Positions 1 through 5,610 of a stretch of DNA of 7,181 nt are shown here, piece after piece. The stretch is taken from NCBI GenBank assembly GCA_027621895.1, contig JAQCAK010000084.1:1-7181 (forward strand), in the 5' to 3' direction. Origin of the DNA: Pseudomonadota bacterium (GTDB lineage Bacteria; Pseudomonadota; Gammaproteobacteria; Pseudomonadales; Azotimanducaceae). Position 1 is the first letter of the stretch; each line of letters starts with the position of its first letter. A program made the position numbers and the translations under genes. The notes under the pieces are model-generated. The model worked only from the letters and a program-made list of their open reading frames with translations, made no database searches and had not been told where the DNA came from.

Positions 1-571
1 GGTGTCGTCGGTCTGGTGGGGGCCGGGCAAGCATTTTGTGCATTACTATGTGCGATCCGGTGAGCTGGTGAACTGTGTCTGCGTGGTTGAAAAACCGGGC
101 TGGACGGTCGAATCCTGGACCGAGCAGGGGGATCACGCCGAGCTGGCCGCGGACTTTGCCGGCTGGCATGAAACCGTGGCGCAGTTGATTGACCATGTGG
201 AACCGGCCTCGCTGTTCAAGTGGGCGCTCTATGATCGCCCCCCCATGCCGGCATGGGGTCGGGGAAGGGTCACGCTGCTGGGTGACGCCTGCCATCCGAC
301 CCTGCCGTTTATGGCACAGGGTGCCGCGATGGCGATCGAAGATGCATCGGTCCTGGCAGGATGTCTCTCCCGGCAGGATCCCGTCAGTGGTTTGCAGCAA
401 TATGAAAAACTGCGCAGGGATCGCACCGCGTGGGTTCAACGGGGCTCAAGGCGCAACGCCCGGGTCTTCCACATGCGGGGGCCGGCCACGTGGTTCCGGA
501 ACCAGGTGGCGGGTATGGCCGGTGAGAAAACCATGGCCTCACTGTTCAGCTACAACGCACTGGATCCCTAG
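1..571 (+). CDS. FAD-dependent aromatic monooxygenase, C-terminal part (5' end outside window)
   Basis: This is the C-terminal 189 or so residues of a class A flavoprotein monooxygenase of the salicylate / 3-hydroxybenzoate / 6-hydroxynicotinate hydroxylase type. Such enzymes use NAD(P)H, O2 and FAD to hydroxylate an aromatic ring in the cytoplasm. The decisive motif is GRVTLLGDACHPTLPFMAQG, followed by AAMAIEDA (about nt 266-355). It contains the GD motif that binds the FAD ribityl and pyrophosphate and the usual Pro and Gly residues of the second FAD-binding segment. The preceding segment, with its SWTEQGD and FAGWH motifs and the KWALYDRPP stretch, is also typical of this subfamily, as is the closing RTAWVQRGSRRN helix. 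The frame is open at the left edge; the GTG at nt 2 is simply the first codon visible and not a credible start. Full-length relatives are about 370-400 residues, so roughly half is missing, including the N-terminal GxGxxG dinucleotide fold. The substrate cannot be told from this half. It ends 219 bases before oadA and is probably a separate transcription unit. Confidence 0.9.
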   Translation, partial: VSSVWWGPGKHFVHYYVRSGELVNCVCVVEKPGWTVESWTEQGDHAELAADFAGWHETVAQLIDHVEPASLFKWALYDRPPMPAWGRGRVTLLGDACHPTLPFMAQGAAMAIEDASVLAGCLSRQDPVSGLQQYEKLRRDRTAWVQRGSRRNARVFHMRGPATWFRNQVAGMAGEKTMASLFSYNALDP

Positions 572-653
572 CGTGGTAGCTTCGCCAGCATAAAAAGGTT
601 TGATTCTGCCTTCCTGCCAGTTCAGCGATCAGAAAAGCAATCTTCGGTCAATC

Positions 654-683
654 TTGGCAATCAAATCCTGACTCGTGTATTTT
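654..683 (+). promoter_or_regulatory. Possible sigma70-type promoter for oadAB
   Basis: TTGGCA (654-659, five of six matches to the -35 consensus) is followed after 18 bases by TATTTT (678-683, four of six matches to the -10 consensus). It lies in the only noncoding stretch ahead of oadA, in the right orientation, and immediately before a perfect inverted repeat. Transcription would start near nt 690 and give a leader of about 100 bases. This is pattern matching by eye only; such matches occur by chance in sequence of this composition. Confidence 0.3.
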
Positions 684-691
684 GGTTTTAA

Positions 692-723
692 CGCAGCCCT
701 TCGCAAACAGTCATTGGGCTGCG
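692..723. repeat. Perfect 8-bp inverted repeat in the oadA leader
   Basis: CGCAGCCC (692-699) and GGGCTGCG (716-723) are exact reverse complements separated by 16 bases. The repeat lies just downstream of the candidate promoter and 67 bases before the oadA start codon. In RNA it could form a GC-rich hairpin in the 5' leader; in DNA it could be an operator for a dimeric regulator. There is no T-run after it, so it does not look like an intrinsic terminator of the monooxygenase gene. The flanking bases do not extend the stem on either side. Confidence 0.45.
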
Positions 724-790
724 AATCTGCCAGCTGCCCACAAGGTTGCTGCATGCCGATGGAAATTTCCCCTACCCGGGTAGAGACAAT

Positions 791-2572
791 ATGAGTGAGA
801 AGACCCCCCTTGGTATCACTGAAGTGGTACTCCGTGATGCCCACCAGTCGCTTTTCGCGACCCGAATGCGAATCGACGACATGCTGCCCGTTGCCGAAAA
901 GCTCGATGACATCGGATTCTGGTCCCTGGAGAGCTGGGGTGGGGCAACTTTTGATGCGTGCATTCGTTATCTCGGTGAAGATCCCTGGGAGCGGATCCGC
1001 GAACTGAAGAAGGTGATGCCGAAGACACCGCAGCAGATGCTGTTTCGCGGGCAGAACATCCTGGGTTATCGCCATTACGCGGATGATATTGTCGACAAGT
1101 TTGTTGAACGTGCTGTGATCAACGGTATCGATGTGTTTCGCATTTTTGATGCCATGAATGACCCCCGTAATCTTGAATGTGCAATTGCGGCCGTTCGCAA
1201 GCAGGGAAAACACGCGCAGGGTACGCTCTCATATACAGTGAGCCCGGTTCATGATGTTGATACCTGGGTCAATATGGGTAAACAGCTCGCCAGCATGGGT
1301 GCCGACTCCATTGCAATTAAGGATATGGCAGGATTACTCAAACCCTACACAGCGTTTGAGCTCGTCAGCCAGCTGAAAAAAAGTGTCGATATCCCCATAC
1401 ATATGCACTGTCACGCGACGACCGGTCTCTCAACCGCGACCTATCTTAAAGCTGTCGAAGCAGGTATTGATAACGTTGATACGGCGATCAGTTCCATGAG
1501 TATGACCTATGGACATTCGCCGACAGAATCTGTCGTCGCGATTCTGGAGAGCACAGAGCGTGATACCGGGCTCGACATATACAGACTTGAAGAGATCGCG
1601 GCCTACTTCCGGGAAGTCAGGAAGAAGTATGCCAAGTTCGAGGGCTCACTGCGGGGTACGGATTCGCGGATTCTGGTCGCTCAGGTGCCCGGCGGCATGC
1701 TGACAAATCTGGAGAATCAACTGCGGGAGCAGCATGCCTCTGACCGAATGGATGAGGTGCTCGAGGAGATTCCGCGTGTACGTGAAGATCTCGGGTTTAT
1801 TGCCCTGGTGACGCCGACGTCGCAGATTGTCGGTACCCAGGCAGTGATCAATGTGCTCCTTGGCGAGCGATACAAGAGCATTGCGAAGGAAACCGAGGGT
1901 GTGCTGAAAGGCGAGTACGGGGCGACGCCTGCACCGGTCAATGCGGAGCTGCAGGCCAGAGTGCTGGCTGGTGGTGAGCCCATTACCTGTCGGCCAGCCG
2001 ATAACCTTGAACCCGAGTTTGAACGACTCAAGGCGGAACTGCTCGGACTGGAAAAAGAAAAGGGCCTCAAGTTCGGCGAGAATATTGATGATGACGTGCT
2101 GACCTATGCACTGTTTCCTCAGGTGGGCCTCAAGTTCCTCACCAACCGGGATAATCCTGATGCATTTGAACCTGCCCCGGTTGCTGATGCCGACCGGGAA
2201 GTCGCACCCGCCAAAACCGAGTCAGCTTCGGCGGGAACGGGCGGTGCCGGTGTCTACACGGTGGAAGTCAGCGGTGAAACCTATGTTGTCAGGGTCAGTG
2301 AGGGCGGGGACATCGAGTCCACAACACCGGTCGCTGCCCCTGCGCCTGCCTCGGCAGGCGGCGTGGGAATAACCGCGCCGCTGGCCGGCAATGTTTTCAA
2401 GATCAATGTCGTGCCGGGTGACCGGGTTGAGAGTGGTGATGTGGTGATTGTCATTGAGGCCATGAAGATGGAAACCGAGATCCGCGCGGCCAGCTCGGGC
2501 ACCGTGGCCAAAGTGCTGGTGCGGGAAGGTGACGCCATTGATGCGGGTGCTTCACTCGTGACCCTGAATTGA
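791..2572 (+). CDS. oadA: Oxaloacetate decarboxylase alpha subunit (biotin-carrying carboxyltransferase)
   Basis: This 593-residue cytoplasmic subunit moves the carboxyl group of oxaloacetate to biotin, giving pyruvate; the membrane beta subunit then decarboxylates carboxybiotin and pumps Na+. The N-terminal domain (about 1-270) is the DRE-TIM/HMGL-type carboxyltransferase barrel. It carries RDAHQS (Asp16), IKDMAGLL (Lys177, expected to be the carbamylated metal ligand) and HMHCHATTG (His206 and His208, metal ligands). A conserved PYC/OADA domain follows (about 290-450). Next comes an Ala/Pro/Gly-rich flexible linker (about 475-535), then a C-terminal biotinyl carrier domain with EAMKMET, where Lys559 is the biotinylation site about 35 residues from the end. 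The ATG at 791 is chosen because homologues begin just before the GITEVVLRDAHQS motif. The frame runs back to a TTG at 746, but that adds unconserved residues. The Shine-Dalgarno match is weak. Pyruvate carboxylase subunit B is the main alternative; the adjacent oadB favours the Na+ pump. Confidence 0.93.
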   Translation: MSEKTPLGITEVVLRDAHQSLFATRMRIDDMLPVAEKLDDIGFWSLESWGGATFDACIRYLGEDPWERIRELKKVMPKTPQQMLFRGQNILGYRHYADDIVDKFVERAVINGIDVFRIFDAMNDPRNLECAIAAVRKQGKHAQGTLSYTVSPVHDVDTWVNMGKQLASMGADSIAIKDMAGLLKPYTAFELVSQLKKSVDIPIHMHCHATTGLSTATYLKAVEAGIDNVDTAISSMSMTYGHSPTESVVAILESTERDTGLDIYRLEEIAAYFREVRKKYAKFEGSLRGTDSRILVAQVPGGMLTNLENQLREQHASDRMDEVLEEIPRVREDLGFIALVTPTSQIVGTQAVINVLLGERYKSIAKETEGVLKGEYGATPAPVNAELQARVLAGGEPITCRPADNLEPEFERLKAELLGLEKEKGLKFGENIDDDVLTYALFPQVGLKFLTNRDNPDAFEPAPVADADREVAPAKTESASAGTGGAGVYTVEVSGETYVVRVSEGGDIESTTPVAAPAPASAGGVGITAPLAGNVFKINVVPGDRVESGDVVIVIEAMKMETEIRAASSGTVAKVLVREGDAIDAGASLVTLN

Positions 2573-2594
2573 TCGACACGAGGGGGAACCAGAC

Positions 2595-3725
2595 ATGGAA
2601 CAGCTGATCGAACTTTGGGAAGCCACCGGCCTGGCCCAGATGAAAGCCAATCAGTTCGTGATGATGCTGGTCTGTTTTGGTCTGCTTTATCTGGCGATAG
2701 CCAGAAAGTTTGAACCCCTGCTGCTGGTACCCATTGGATTTGGTGGTCTGCTGAGCAACATTCCCGGTGTCGATATTGCTGTTGGCGAAGGGGTATTGCA
2801 TCAGTTCTACATGATGGGTATTGAAACCGGGGTGTTCCCGCTGGTGATTTTCATGGGCGTGGGTGCCATGACCGATTTTGGTCCATTGCTGGCGAATCCC
2901 AAGACCCTGTTTCTCGGTGCGGCTGCACAGTTCGGTATTTTTGCGACCTTGCTGGGTGCCCTGTTGCTGACTTCCATGGGCATCTTCAGTTTCAATGTAC
3001 CGGAAGCGGCGGCGATCGCGATTATCGGCGGTGCGGACGGTCCCACGGCAATCTACGTCGCGGGGCAACTGGCACCCCATCTGCTCGGGGCCATTGCGGT
3101 CTCCGCCTATTCGTATATGGCGCTGGTACCGATTATTCAGCCGCCGATCATGAGGCTGCTGACCACGGAAAATGAACGCAGGATTGAAATGAGGCAGCTG
3201 CGACCGGTATCCCAGCGCGAAAAGATATTCTTCCCGCTGATGCTGCTGGTACTGGTGGCGCTGCTGGTGCCCAGTGCGGCGCCGCTGCTGGGCATGTTCT
3301 GCTTCGGTAACCTGATGCGGGAATGCGGCGTGGTCGAACGTCTCAGCGATACAACCCAGAATGCACTGATCAATATCACAACCATCCTGCTTGGTCTTTC
3401 AGTGGGCTCCAAGCTGAAGGCTGACCAGTTTCTGGTCATGGACACCCTGGGGATTCTCCTGCTGGGCAGTGTTGCCTTCTGTATTGGTACGGCCTCGGGT
3501 GTATTGATGGCCAAGCTCATGAACCTGCTCTCAAGCCAGAAGATCAATCCGCTGATTGGTTCTGCGGGTGTCTCCGCGGTGCCCATGGCGGCGAGAGTCT
3601 CCAACAAGCTGGGTCTTGAAGCAAATCCACACAATTTTCTGCTGATGCACGCCATGGGTCCCAACGTCGCTGGTGTAATCGGCTCTGCGGTGGCTGCCGG
3701 TTTGCTAATTCACTTCGCAGGGTAA
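2595..3725 (+). CDS. oadB: Na+-translocating decarboxylase beta subunit (oxaloacetate decarboxylase)
   Basis: This 376-residue polytopic inner-membrane protein decarboxylates carboxybiotin on the alpha subunit and couples this to Na+ export. About eight or nine hydrophobic stretches can be seen (for example about residues 21-37, 82-95, 106-130, 158-180, 214-238, 282-307 and 348-375). The family signature GGADGPTAIY is present, with Asp148 corresponding to the essential Na+-binding aspartate in the re-entrant loop. A C-terminal HAMGPNVAGVIGSAVAAG segment (Asn357, Ser364) matches the second conserved functional region. The ATG at 2595 has a strong Shine-Dalgarno site, AGGGGG (2581-2586), 8 bases upstream. 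The gene starts 22 bases after the oadA stop, so the two are almost surely co-transcribed. The length fits the shorter beta subunits of about 375 residues, such as those of methylmalonyl-CoA and glutaconyl-CoA decarboxylases, rather than the 433-residue Klebsiella OadB. Substrate specificity comes from the alpha subunit, so oxaloacetate is the best call. Confidence 0.95.
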   Translation: MEQLIELWEATGLAQMKANQFVMMLVCFGLLYLAIARKFEPLLLVPIGFGGLLSNIPGVDIAVGEGVLHQFYMMGIETGVFPLVIFMGVGAMTDFGPLLANPKTLFLGAAAQFGIFATLLGALLLTSMGIFSFNVPEAAAIAIIGGADGPTAIYVAGQLAPHLLGAIAVSAYSYMALVPIIQPPIMRLLTTENERRIEMRQLRPVSQREKIFFPLMLLVLVALLVPSAAPLLGMFCFGNLMRECGVVERLSDTTQNALINITTILLGLSVGSKLKADQFLVMDTLGILLLGSVAFCIGTASGVLMAKLMNLLSSQKINPLIGSAGVSAVPMAARVSNKLGLEANPHNFLLMHAMGPNVAGVIGSAVAAGLLIHFAG

Positions 3726-3831
3726 GCATCGTCCAGCCAGCCGAAGCTCCCGGGGTTCCTGGCCAATGGGCCTGCTAACGGGCGTTCAATCAAAGCAACT
3801 TTCGTTGTCGATGGGGATTTGTCGGGAGTCT

Positions 3832-3861
3832 TTGGGATAAATCGGCTAAACGGTCCATACT
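3832..3861 (+). promoter_or_regulatory. Weak promoter candidate for the SMP-30-like gene
   Basis: TTGGGA (3832-3837) and CATACT (3856-3861), separated by 18 bases, each match four of six sigma70 consensus positions. They sit in the 171-base gap between oadB and the SMP-30-like gene. Transcription would start about 30 bases before its GTG start codon. I see no convincing intrinsic terminator in this gap, so read-through from oadAB is equally possible. Confidence 0.2.
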
Positions 3862-3884
3862 CTCTGCAATGATGAAGCCTGAGC

Positions 3885-3890
3885 GAGGAA
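3885..3890 (+). promoter_or_regulatory. Shine-Dalgarno site fixing the GTG start of the SMP-30-like gene
   Basis: GAGGAA lies 6 bases before the GTG at 3897. An in-frame TGA at 3891-3893 lies between the site and the start codon, so the GTG is the first usable start in the frame. This supports a real translation start for the N-terminal part of the split gene. Confidence 0.65.
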
Positions 3891-3896
3891 TGACGT

Positions 3897-4082
3897 GTGG
3901 AAAAATTGAGCGACGGATATGGTCTGGTGGAAGCGCCAGTCTGGGTAGCAGGTACGGGTCTGATGTACAGCGATGTGCTGAATGGTGGTGTGTTCTGTCT
4001 CGCGCCGGACGGTCGCAGAACCACGGTTTTTAAGCACCGGCGTGGTATCGGTGGTATGAGTCTGCACGAAAACGGGGCATGA
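3897..4082 (+). CDS. SMP-30/gluconolactonase-like protein, N-terminal part (frame broken)
   Basis: This 61-codon frame encodes the first blade of an SMP-30/gluconolactonase/regucalcin-type beta-propeller. It begins MEKLSDGYGLVEAPVW, where Glu12 of the VEAPVW motif is the expected divalent-metal ligand. It continues through YSDVLNGGVFCLAPDGR and HRRGIGGMSLHENG, all characteristic of the family's N-terminus. It then reads Ala and stops at TGA (4080-4082). The family sequence continues without a gap in the -1 frame from the ATG at 4079, so the two pieces were one gene. Restoring one G to the GGGG run at 4074-4077 would read HENGGMIVSGRN and rejoin the halves. The start is a GTG with a good Shine-Dalgarno site. 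On its own this peptide would not fold into a propeller. Either the gene is frameshifted, or the base was lost in sequencing or assembly. Confidence 0.75.
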   Translation: MEKLSDGYGLVEAPVWVAGTGLMYSDVLNGGVFCLAPDGRRTTVFKHRRGIGGMSLHENGA

Positions 4083-4747
4083 TTGTCTCGGGTCGCAATA
4101 TCTCCTGGAAATCGATACCGGAAGGGGAAACGGTCACGATACTGGATAGTGACGAAAGCAATGGTCTGGTCGGCTTCAATGACATCACCACAGATTCGGC
4201 AGGCAGGGTCTACGCCGGGTCCCTGGGGTCCAGCCCGGTCTTTGAGGATGGCCGGGAGCCCACGGCAGGTGAGCTTCATCTAATTGATACGGATGGATCT
4301 GCCCGTGTCGTCGCGGTGGACATCATGCTGACCAATGGCCTGGCTTTCTCTCCGGATGGCACTCGCCTGTATCACTCCGATTCCTCGCGTCAGCGCATCA
4401 ACGTCTACGAGGTGGACGACGAGGGTTCTCTCGGCAGGAAGCAAGTGTTTGCGATCGCGGAATCCGGTTCACCGGACGGACTTTGTGTGTCGGAGGATGG
4501 CAGGATCTGGGTTGCCCTGGCGGGTGGTCATGGTGTGGGTGTGTTTACCCCGGACGGTGAGCAACAGTCGCTGATCGAGATACCCCAGCCGATGTGCACC
4601 AGTGTCTGTTTTGGCGGAGATGACCTGCAGGACCTTTACATTGTGTCCGGTTCCCAGGGTATGGAGAGCGACAACGCGGGGGCTGTGTATCGAACCCGTG
4701 CGGATGTTCGCGGCCTGCCGGTACCGCCAACGAGAATCTCCCTTTAG
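4079..4747 (+). CDS. SMP-30/gluconolactonase-like protein, main C-terminal part
   Basis: These 222 codons carry most of a six-bladed SMP-30/gluconolactonase (regucalcin-like) propeller. Known members are metal-dependent sugar-lactone or other ester/lactone hydrolases; the substrate here is unknown. Visible landmarks are GFNDITTD (Asn34, substrate-side Asn), LTNGLAFSPDGTRLYHSDS (Asn86, metal ligand) and GSPDGLCVSEDGRIWVA (Asp133, metal ligand and probable general base). The C-terminal segment from YIVSGSQG to the GLPVPP turn is typical of the family's ending. Together with the 61 codons upstream the total is about 283 residues, the normal family length, with all expected ligands present. The ATG at 4079 overlaps the stop of the N-terminal frame as ATGA. 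Re-initiation is therefore formally possible, but no proper Shine-Dalgarno site precedes it and a product starting here would lack the first blade and the Glu ligand. It converges on the Bax-like gene, with 18 bases between the stops. Confidence 0.85.
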   Translation: MIVSGRNISWKSIPEGETVTILDSDESNGLVGFNDITTDSAGRVYAGSLGSSPVFEDGREPTAGELHLIDTDGSARVVAVDIMLTNGLAFSPDGTRLYHSDSSRQRINVYEVDDEGSLGRKQVFAIAESGSPDGLCVSEDGRIWVALAGGHGVGVFTPDGEQQSLIEIPQPMCTSVCFGGDDLQDLYIVSGSQGMESDNAGAVYRTRADVRGLPVPPTRISL

Positions 4748-4765
4748 GAAGAGCGGGCTGGATGA

Positions 4766-5542
4766 TCAGGCGCGGTTAAAGCGGCTTAATTTGTTGATCC
4801 GGATCATCGCGCGTATCTCATCAACATAGGCCTCCCGCCGTTCCGAGTAGTTCAGCAGTCCGGTGGACAGTGCTGCGCCGGTCAGGGGCTTTCCCTGCTG
4901 ACGATGCTGATAGCGAATTTCACGCAGTGTCTGGTAGGCAGGATGGGAGTTGATTGTCAGGACATAGTAATCAACGTTGTCCTGGATGGTCTGGAAGCTG
5001 GCAACCTCGTGTCTGGCGTCCTCGGGGCGCTGATCCGGTACCAGACCGCAGTTTTCTGACCAGCACCAGAGGCCAAAAAAGTTCCTGCCGTGGCGCGCAA
5101 AGCGGGCAGTACCCAAGGCTGATTCGTTGGCCGACTGGGCCAGCACAAGCGATGCCGGAATAATATCTACCCGTTTCAGTAGTTCCTGCATGGCCGCCGG
5201 ACTACCTGCGGGATCCTGTTTCAGTCGATAGGTCACCGTGAGTTCCTGCAGGAAGGCGGCTTCATCATCGTCAGGAATACTGCCCCTGGCCATTTTCGCT
5301 GCAATCTCTTCCAGCGCAGCACGCTGTGCAAGTACACGATCGTTTGCCGCGCGAACTTTGGGCAGCATGAATCGGAAGAAAGTTTCTTTCCTGGTTTTGA
5401 CATCCTTGATCGCGGCGAAGTCCGGCACCGGCGGCGCCTGCGTGGGTTCACTGTCCAGTGTCGGTTGTGCCGTCCATAACAGAATGCCAAGCAGCACCAG
5501 CGTGATCGGAATGATGAGCAGCGCTTTTGTCGGGTTGGTCAA
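4766..5542 (-). CDS. Bax-like membrane-anchored glucosaminidase-domain protein
   Basis: This 258-residue protein has an N-terminal hydrophobic segment (about residues 7-25, preceded by a Lys) that fits an uncleaved signal anchor or signal peptide. A Pro-rich stretch and a charged helical region (about 45-110) follow. The C-terminal domain (about 115-250) belongs to the N-acetylglucosaminidase superfamily related to Escherichia coli Bax. The expected catalytic glutamate is Glu140 in LAQSANESALGTARFA. It is followed by NFFGLWCWSENCGLVP, whose two cysteines (160 and 165) could form a periplasmic disulfide. The segment ending HPAYQTLR and the closing YSERREAYVDEIRAMI helix are also typical of Bax proteins. 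The likely role is cleavage or remodelling of peptidoglycan in the periplasm; the biological role of Bax itself is poorly defined. Length is close to that of E. coli Bax (about 270). The start is TTG at 5542, with GGAGG 7 bases upstream and no in-frame ATG before residue 59. Confidence 0.88.
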   Translation of the reverse strand: MTNPTKALLIIPITLVLLGILLWTAQPTLDSEPTQAPPVPDFAAIKDVKTRKETFFRFMLPKVRAANDRVLAQRAALEEIAAKMARGSIPDDDEAAFLQELTVTYRLKQDPAGSPAAMQELLKRVDIIPASLVLAQSANESALGTARFARHGRNFFGLWCWSENCGLVPDQRPEDARHEVASFQTIQDNVDYYVLTINSHPAYQTLREIRYQHRQQGKPLTGAALSTGLLNYSERREAYVDEIRAMIRINKLSRFNRA

Positions 5543-5549
5543 GGCTTTG

Positions 5550-5554
5550 CCTCC
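5550..5554 (-). promoter_or_regulatory. Shine-Dalgarno site fixing the TTG start of the Bax-like gene
   Basis: The minus strand reads GGAGG here, 7 bases before the TTG at 5542-5540. The nearby ATG just upstream on the minus strand is in another frame, and an in-frame TAG lies upstream of it. The next in-frame ATG is residue 59, beyond the membrane anchor. The strong site therefore supports the rare TTG start. Confidence 0.7.
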
Positions 5555-5561
5555 ACATGCT

Positions 5562-5591
5562 GACCCAGCGAGGGCGACCGCAATCTGGGTC
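5562..5591. repeat. Perfect 7-bp inverted repeat between the carboxyltransferase and Bax-like genes
   Basis: GACCCAG (5562-5568) and CTGGGTC (5585-5591) are exact reverse complements separated by 16 bases. They lie in the 68-base gap after the carboxyltransferase stop and before the Bax-like start. A hairpin here could slow or end transcription, or protect an mRNA end. On the minus strand it is not followed by a T-run, so it is not a classical terminator. A 7-bp repeat can arise by chance. Confidence 0.3.
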
Positions 5592-5610
5592 TATTTATTG
5601 TCGGCAACTT

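Noticed and set aside
746..790. Upstream TTG at 746 as the oadA start
   Set aside because: The extra 15 residues are not like OadA N-termini; the ATG at 791 places the conserved RDAHQS motif at the expected distance.
629..1213. 194-codon open frame on the minus strand covering the oadA leader and start
   Set aside because: It runs antisense to the conserved N-terminus of oadA, has no recognisable motif and no good start site. It is a shadow of the real gene.
2451..3080. 209-codon minus-strand frame across the oadA-oadB junction
   Set aside because: Antisense to both highly conserved genes; its His/Gln-rich composition is what the reverse of these codons gives.
3726..3830. Intrinsic terminator after oadB
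   Set aside because: The GC-rich stretch near 3745-3785 shows only short imperfect pairings, and a 4-bp CAAC/GTTG pair near 3795-3807 has no T-run after it, so I do not call a terminator.
4068..4082. Programmed -1 ribosomal frameshift at the SMP-30 break
   Set aside because: The codons GAA AAC GGG GCA TGA contain no standard X XXY YYZ slippery heptamer, and slipping from GGG to CGG would mismatch. A one-base loss is simpler.
3710..4279. 189-codon minus-strand frame spanning the gap between oadB and the SMP-30-like gene
   Set aside because: It mostly lies opposite the SMP-30 coding sequence, has a low-complexity Arg/Pro/Ser-rich translation and matches no family I recognise. The plus-strand reading is clearly the conserved one.
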